Assembly (NCBI RefSeq): GCF_902497625.1
Contig: NZ_CABVGX010000001.1
Location: forward strand, 1-64,000
Reading direction: 5' to 3'
Length of the DNA stretch: 64,000 bases
DNA from: Pseudomonas fluorescens
Lineage (GTDB): Bacteria > Pseudomonadota > Gammaproteobacteria > Pseudomonadales > Pseudomonadaceae
Below are positions 59,702 through 64,000 of this stretch, one piece after another (within the stretch, counting starts at the first letter, position 1; each line of letters opens with the position of its first letter). Under the pieces are notes generated by a model. That model was not told where the DNA came from. It saw nothing but the letters and a program-made list of their open reading frames with translations, and did not search any database. Made by a program: the position numbers and the translations under genes.

Positions 59702-60829
59702 GTGACTGACCCTGAAAATATCGAAGCACAAACGACTCAACCGGCGCTCGGGTTTTATGCCCGGTTGAGCGCAGGTTTGCTGTGGTTGAACGAGCGCGCA
59801 TGGCCGCTCAGCATCTTGATTCTGGTCACTGCCGGGCTGTATTTGTATCAATATATTCAGGAAGAAAAGATACCGCTGAGCATCACCTCGTCAGCCGTAC
59901 TCACTGCGCTGCCAGCCATGTCGGCCATATTGGTGTGGGTCGTTACGATTTTGGTGGCGTTCGTGCTGATGCCGATTTTCGTTTTGTTTCATCGATTGGA
60001 TGATACCGCCAGGCGCCTGAGTGACGATTTTCATTTTGGCCCGGGCAGCCCGGAACAGCGCTCACGGCATAGAAGACTGATGGTGCGATGGGGGGCCAGT
60101 TTGTTGAGCCTCGGCCTTTTCTGCGGGTTGCTCACCGTCATTGGCTCACAGGTGTCCGCTAGTGTCTGGTGGATAACCGCAGCAGTGCTGGGAACGATTC
60201 TGGCATTGGCGAGCTACTGCTGGATAATAACTCTGGGTGTAGCGCGCCCGGTATCGAACGATTTTCGTCTGGCGTGTGTGGGCGCTGCTTTTGTCCAGAT
60301 CATGGTCATCCTCAACTTCACCATAGTGGCCATCGGCATCGCCGGGAAATACATCGAAAGCCTGTGGTGGCTCTTGCCGCTAATGCTGCTGGTGGTGTTA
60401 GCCCTGTGGATGATTCAAGTGTTAGGCGCCTTGTTTCTGGACCGGGTGCGCAGCCATCGCCAACCCGTTGCCTTACTGGCCTCTGCCGCCGTGATTATCG
60501 TTATTTTCTTCGGCCTGTTTCCGCCATCGGGCGCCAAGCTGGGAGGATTCGCGCTGCAGTTTTCCGCCTCCGGGGCGCGCAATTGCACAATCATGAACTT
60601 CATGCCCGAGAGCAAGGGATTCGACGCGCTCCTCGATTCCGATACGCCTGGCTTCAGTCGCCCGCTACGCGTCGTTGCCGAAGTTGACGGTATTTACTTT
60701 GTGCGCCCGAGGACAAGCGATTCCAAAGCGCTGCAATTTGTACCGCGAGCCAGTCTGATCGGCCTTGACGTCTGCCCCGAAAAAAACAAAACGGCGTCCG
60801 CAGCAGCCCCCGCAGCGGTGTCTGGCTGA
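59702..60829 (+). CDS. Polytopic membrane protein, unknown function
   Basis: 375 residues from a GTG at 59702 that has GGAG nine bases upstream; an ATG five codons earlier is the alternative. About six to seven membrane segments (for example ILILVTAGLYLYQYI; ASLLSLGLFCGLLTVIGS) and a C-terminal periplasmic-type domain of about 100 residues with two cysteines. No family recognised. Confidence 0.7.
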   Translation: MTDPENIEAQTTQPALGFYARLSAGLLWLNERAWPLSILILVTAGLYLYQYIQEEKIPLSITSSAVLTALPAMSAILVWVVTILVAFVLMPIFVLFHRLDDTARRLSDDFHFGPGSPEQRSRHRRLMVRWGASLLSLGLFCGLLTVIGSQVSASVWWITAAVLGTILALASYCWIITLGVARPVSNDFRLACVGAAFVQIMVILNFTIVAIGIAGKYIESLWWLLPLMLLVVLALWMIQVLGALFLDRVRSHRQPVALLASAAVIIVIFFGLFPPSGAKLGGFALQFSASGARNCTIMNFMPESKGFDALLDSDTPGFSRPLRVVAEVDGIYFVRPRTSDSKALQFVPRASLIGLDVCPEKNKTASAAAPAAVSG

Positions 60830-60876
60830 AGTAACATGGCGGATTGCCGTTAACGCCTAGCCGGGTCTCACGCCTC

Positions 60877-62691
60877 ATGCCACTTGCCTTGAACCGTTTT
60901 ACTTCGTTGCTCGACCAGGCCCGGCGTGCCTTGCTGCTGGTGTGGGGCACCTCCCGCGGATTGTTTTTGGGGCTGGTGGTGGCGACGCTGATCGCCGGCA
61001 TACTCCCGGCCCTGGCCGCCTGGCTCGGGCAGCGCATCGTCGATGCCGTGGTCGCGGCGATGCAATTACACGCGCAGCAAGGCAGTGCGCCGTTGTGGCC
61101 GGTGGTGCGTTACGTGTTGTTCGAAGCCGGGGTGCTGGCATCGCTGTCCGCTACCCAGCGCGCCTTGTCTGTCCAGCAATCATTATTGCGCGTGCAGCTG
61201 GGGCAGAAGGTCAACACGATGATTCTGGAGAAAGCCCAGACGCTATCGCTGGTGCAATTCGAAAATTCCGAATTTTACGACAAGCTGGTTCGGGTGCGGC
61301 GCGAGGCATCGACCCGGCCCTTGGCGCTGGTAATGAAATCGCTGGGATTGATCCAGAACCTCATCGTGCTGATCAGCTTCGGCGTATTGCTGGTGCACTT
61401 TTCGCCGTGGGCGCTGGTGCTGTTGGTGGTCGGTGCGTTGCCAGTGTTTTTCGCCGAGGCGCATTTCTCCGGCGATGCCTTCAGATTGTTCACTCGACGT
61501 GCACCGGAAAGCCGCCAGCAGAACTATATCGAGACGCTGCTCTCCCATGAGGGCTATATAAAAGAAGTGAAACTGTTCGGCTTCGCGCCGTTGCTGTTGC
61601 AACGCTATCGCGAGACGTTTGCGCGGCTGTACGCCGAAGACCGGCAGCTGACCTTGCGCCGCGATGGCTGGGGCTTTGTGCTGGGGTTGCTGGGCACAGG
61701 TGCTTTCTATCTGGCCTATGCCTGGGTGGTAGTCGACACCATTCACGGTAGTATCACCCTCGGGCAGATGACCATGTACCTGGTGTTGTTCAAGCAGGGG
61801 CAGACCGCGGTGAGCAACAGTCTTACGGCCATCAGCGGTCTTTACGAGGACGGTCTGTACCTGTCGAGCCTGTATGAATACCTCGCCGAACCAGTGATCG
61901 CGGACACTGGCCAGCTGACGGTGGGCGCGCTGCCGGGGGATGGTTTGCGCTTCGAGCACGTGGGGTTCCGCTACCCGGGAGCGAGTCGCGCGGCGCTGGA
62001 GAATATCGATCTGCATCTGGTGCCGGGGCACAGTGTGGCGCTGGTGGGCGAGAACGGCTCAGGCAAGACCACGCTGATCAAATTGCTCACGAGGTTGTAC
62101 CGTCCCGATCACGGCCGCATCCTGCTCGACGGCAGCGATTTGCAATCGTGGGAAGAAGACGCTCTGCGCCGGCGTATCGGGGTGATTTTCCAGGATTACA
62201 TTCGCTACCAGTTTACCGTCGGCGAAAACATCGGCGTGGGTGACACGTTGGCATTCGACGATCAACAGCGCTGGCAGGAAGCCGCCACCGAAGGCATGGC
62301 CGCGCCGTTCATTGAACGGCTTGACCGTGGCTATGCAACGCAACTGGGGCGCTGGTTTGCCGGAGGCCAGGAATTGTCGGGTGGGCAGTGGCAGAAGGTT
62401 GCGTTGTCTCGCGCGTACATGCGCCGTGACGCCGATATCCTGATTCTCGATGAGCCCACCTCTGCACTGGACCCAGCAGCCGAAGCCGCGGTGTTCGAGC
62501 ATTTCAGTCAACACACCGAGGGCCGCATGACGCTGCTGATTTCCCACCGGTTTTCAAGTGTGCGCAACGCCGATCACATCATCGTGCTGGATCAGGGCTC
62601 GATCCTGGAGCGCGGCGATCATGACAGTCTGGTCGCTGCTGGCGGGCGTTACGCGCAGCTATTCGGTTTGCAGGCCAAAGGTTACCGATAG
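60877..62691 (+). CDS. ABC exporter, fused permease and ATPase
   Basis: 604 residues from the ATG at 60877 (a TTG at 60844 is possible). Membrane part with about six segments and the ATPase with Walker A GENGSGKTT, signature LSGGQWQKVALSRAY and Walker B ILILDEPTSALD. This shape is that of MsbA-like half-size exporters acting as homodimers. The substrate is unknown; no partner periplasmic genes nearby. Confidence 0.92.
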   Translation: MPLALNRFTSLLDQARRALLLVWGTSRGLFLGLVVATLIAGILPALAAWLGQRIVDAVVAAMQLHAQQGSAPLWPVVRYVLFEAGVLASLSATQRALSVQQSLLRVQLGQKVNTMILEKAQTLSLVQFENSEFYDKLVRVRREASTRPLALVMKSLGLIQNLIVLISFGVLLVHFSPWALVLLVVGALPVFFAEAHFSGDAFRLFTRRAPESRQQNYIETLLSHEGYIKEVKLFGFAPLLLQRYRETFARLYAEDRQLTLRRDGWGFVLGLLGTGAFYLAYAWVVVDTIHGSITLGQMTMYLVLFKQGQTAVSNSLTAISGLYEDGLYLSSLYEYLAEPVIADTGQLTVGALPGDGLRFEHVGFRYPGASRAALENIDLHLVPGHSVALVGENGSGKTTLIKLLTRLYRPDHGRILLDGSDLQSWEEDALRRRIGVIFQDYIRYQFTVGENIGVGDTLAFDDQQRWQEAATEGMAAPFIERLDRGYATQLGRWFAGGQELSGGQWQKVALSRAYMRRDADILILDEPTSALDPAAEAAVFEHFSQHTEGRMTLLISHRFSSVRNADHIIVLDQGSILERGDHDSLVAAGGRYAQLFGLQAKGYR

Positions 62692-62694
62692 CGC

Positions 62695-63651
62695 TCAGGA
62701 TTGCGGCGAGGGCGGGACCACTAACGGCCCGGCCATCTGCGGCGGTCTGGCTCTCATCAAGCCTTCAAGGGCCTGGCGATACTGGCTGTTGCCAAGGCTC
62801 ATGCTGTTGTTGTGCGTCCCTCCGGGCACCAGCAACAGCCGTTTGGGTTCGTTGGCGGCATTGAACAATTGCTGGCTGAAGCGTGATGGCATGAACTGAT
62901 CGGCCAGACCGTGCACCACCAGCAGTGGCATGTCGATGTCGACGATCTTGTCGATCGAATCGAATTTTTGCGACAGTAACCAACGCACCGGCAGCCACTT
63001 CACGGGCAATTTGCTTTCCGCCACTTGCGCCACCGCGTCACCCAGCGTGGTGAACGAGGACTCGATCACCAGGCCCCGCGCCGGCACTGCAACGTTGTCT
63101 TTCTTGGCCTGTGCGGCGAGATCCGCTGCCAGATCGACGGCGACCGCGCCGCCCAGTGAATGTCCATAGATCAAACGTTTGCTGGCGTCAGGTTGCATCT
63201 GCGTGAAACGCTCCCAGGCAACGCGCGCGTCCTCATAGACACTGGCTTCCGACGGCAGATCGCCTTTGCTCTGGCCAAAACCGCGGTAGTCGATGGCCAG
63301 CACCGAATAGCCCATGGCGCGCAGCTGCTCGATACGGAACGCCTGACCCGTGAGGTTCCAGCGCACTCCGTGCAGGTAGAGGATCGACGGCGCATCACGG
63401 CGCGCAGCCGGCCACCACCAGGCATGCAGGTTTTCTCCGGCTTTGAAATCGGCCGGTTGGATGTTGAGTTCTTGCACGTCGTCGGGTAACCCGCGATACC
63501 AACGGGCCGTACCCGGCTCGATGCGAAACAGCAACTCGCGTTCTGTCTGCTCCAGCACGCCGCAACCCACGGGCAGGCCGACAATCAGCGCGGCCATGCA
63601 CGTCAACGTCAACCAGCGTCGGCGCAGGCGGGTGAGGAGGGGACGGAGCAT
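62695..63651 (-). CDS. Alpha/beta hydrolase, membrane-anchored
   Basis: 318 residues. N-terminal hydrophobic anchor (LTLTCMAALIVGLPVGC; an imperfect lipobox), strand LAIDYRGFGQSKGD, nucleophile elbow GHSLGG, acid in VVHGLADQFMP and His in GGTHNNSM. Family often acts on esters or peptides at the envelope. Convergent with the ABC exporter gene, three bases apart. Confidence 0.9.
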   Translation of the reverse strand: MLRPLLTRLRRRWLTLTCMAALIVGLPVGCGVLEQTERELLFRIEPGTARWYRGLPDDVQELNIQPADFKAGENLHAWWWPAARRDAPSILYLHGVRWNLTGQAFRIEQLRAMGYSVLAIDYRGFGQSKGDLPSEASVYEDARVAWERFTQMQPDASKRLIYGHSLGGAVAVDLAADLAAQAKKDNVAVPARGLVIESSFTTLGDAVAQVAESKLPVKWLPVRWLLSQKFDSIDKIVDIDMPLLVVHGLADQFMPSRFSQQLFNAANEPKRLLLVPGGTHNNSMSLGNSQYRQALEGLMRARPPQMAGPLVVPPSPQS

Positions 63652-63819
63652 AGGGCGGATTACCGTTTAATGACTGAAGTGCGGTTTTTAACAGATGCAT
63701 GACAGGGGCGGGAAAAATTGCGACGGCCTGCTTTTTCGGACCGCCGAACCGACCCGTTGGGCCGCGAAGCGGCCCTCAGGGTGGTCCCGCAGCCAGGCTC
63801 TCTGCGCCAGGGAAAACAG

Positions 63820-64000
63820 TCAATCCACTTGCAACACAATCTTGCCAATATGATCACCGGCCTCCATCCGCGCATGGGCCTGCGCGGCCTCGACCAGCGG
63901 GTAGACCTTGTCGATGATCGGCAGACAACGACCGGCGGCGAGCACCGGCCAGACATATTCGCGCAATTGCTCGGCAATCGAGGCTTTCTCTTCGCGGGTG
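63820..64000 (-). CDS. NAD(P)H-quinone oxidoreductase, C-terminal part
   Basis: Only the last 60 codons are inside the window (stop at 63820). EYVWPVLAAGRCLPIIDKVY and GDHIGKIVLQVD are the end of a zeta-crystallin-like MDR oxidoreductase. Active half not visible. Confidence 0.85.
   Translation of the reverse strand, partial: TREEKASIAEQLREYVWPVLAAGRCLPIIDKVYPLVEAAQAHARMEAGDHIGKIVLQVD

Noticed and set aside
59379..59801. N-terminal extension of the VOC protein
   Set aside because: No ribosome site, sequence unlike any VOC protein; GGGAGG fixes the start at 59378.

Overview
The window looks like chromosome of a fluorescent-group Pseudomonas. It carries antABC-type anthranilate dioxygenase genes, an OprD-family porin, a periplasmic KatB-type catalase, a Lap/Bap-like type I secreted adhesin and a Pseudomonas-style REP palindrome. 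Base composition is moderately GC-rich, with lower-GC patches where DNA looks foreign. All calls were made by reading the sequence; no database search was run.

Accessory left part (1-15 kb). A cut-off oxidoreductase is followed by what looks like a lone integron-type gene cassette (525-958) holding a small monooxygenase. Next is a flavin-oxidoreductase pair (OYE and luciferase-like) around an ArsR repressor, with one sequence element repeated in front of both enzymes. Two gene relics follow (an acuI/yhdH start and a kdgK end). A seven-gene leftward operon (11511-4243) encodes crotonases, an acyl-CoA dehydrogenase, an acyl-CoA ligase, an alpha/beta hydrolase, a nitroreductase and a membrane protein; a divergent TetR gene probably controls it. 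A second TetR/cupin pair has two matching operators. A P4-type integrase closes this block.

Integration hot spot and prophage remnant (15.0-20.7 kb). The 3' part of a tRNA-Pro lies between two unrelated integrases. The right-hand integrase heads a remnant of leftward, overlapping small phage genes with no structural genes.

Anthranilate region (20.65-26.1 kb). antABC is flanked by a substrate-binding protein gene and an oprD-family gene, and both lack their 3' ends.

Stress and metal region (26.1-38.8 kb). A run of small hydrophilic proteins precedes a DUF2282/DUF692/DUF2063/DoxX peptide-metallophore operon (bufferin/gig type) with an ECF sigma and a zinc-finger anti-sigma. Then come a lipoprotein, a lone receiver, an MscS channel, a carbonic anhydrase plus SulP transporter, an NlpC/P60 peptidase, KatB and a NarL-type regulator whose receiver lacks the phospho-acceptor Asp.

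Adhesin and phosphorelay region (39.9-58.1 kb). A 1641-residue repeat adhesin, two paralogous OmpA-domain proteins and a complete type I secretion system run rightward. A BvgS/EvgS-like hybrid kinase and two NarL/LuxR-type regulators follow. A palindrome, RRGAC-NN-GTCYY, recurs at gene borders from 28.9 to 58.2 kb, next to many of these genes. It may define a regulon of these regulators and is the lead candidate for an undescribed system. The last 6 kb hold a REP palindrome, a VOC protein, a membrane protein, an ABC exporter, a hydrolase and a cut-off quinone oxidoreductase.
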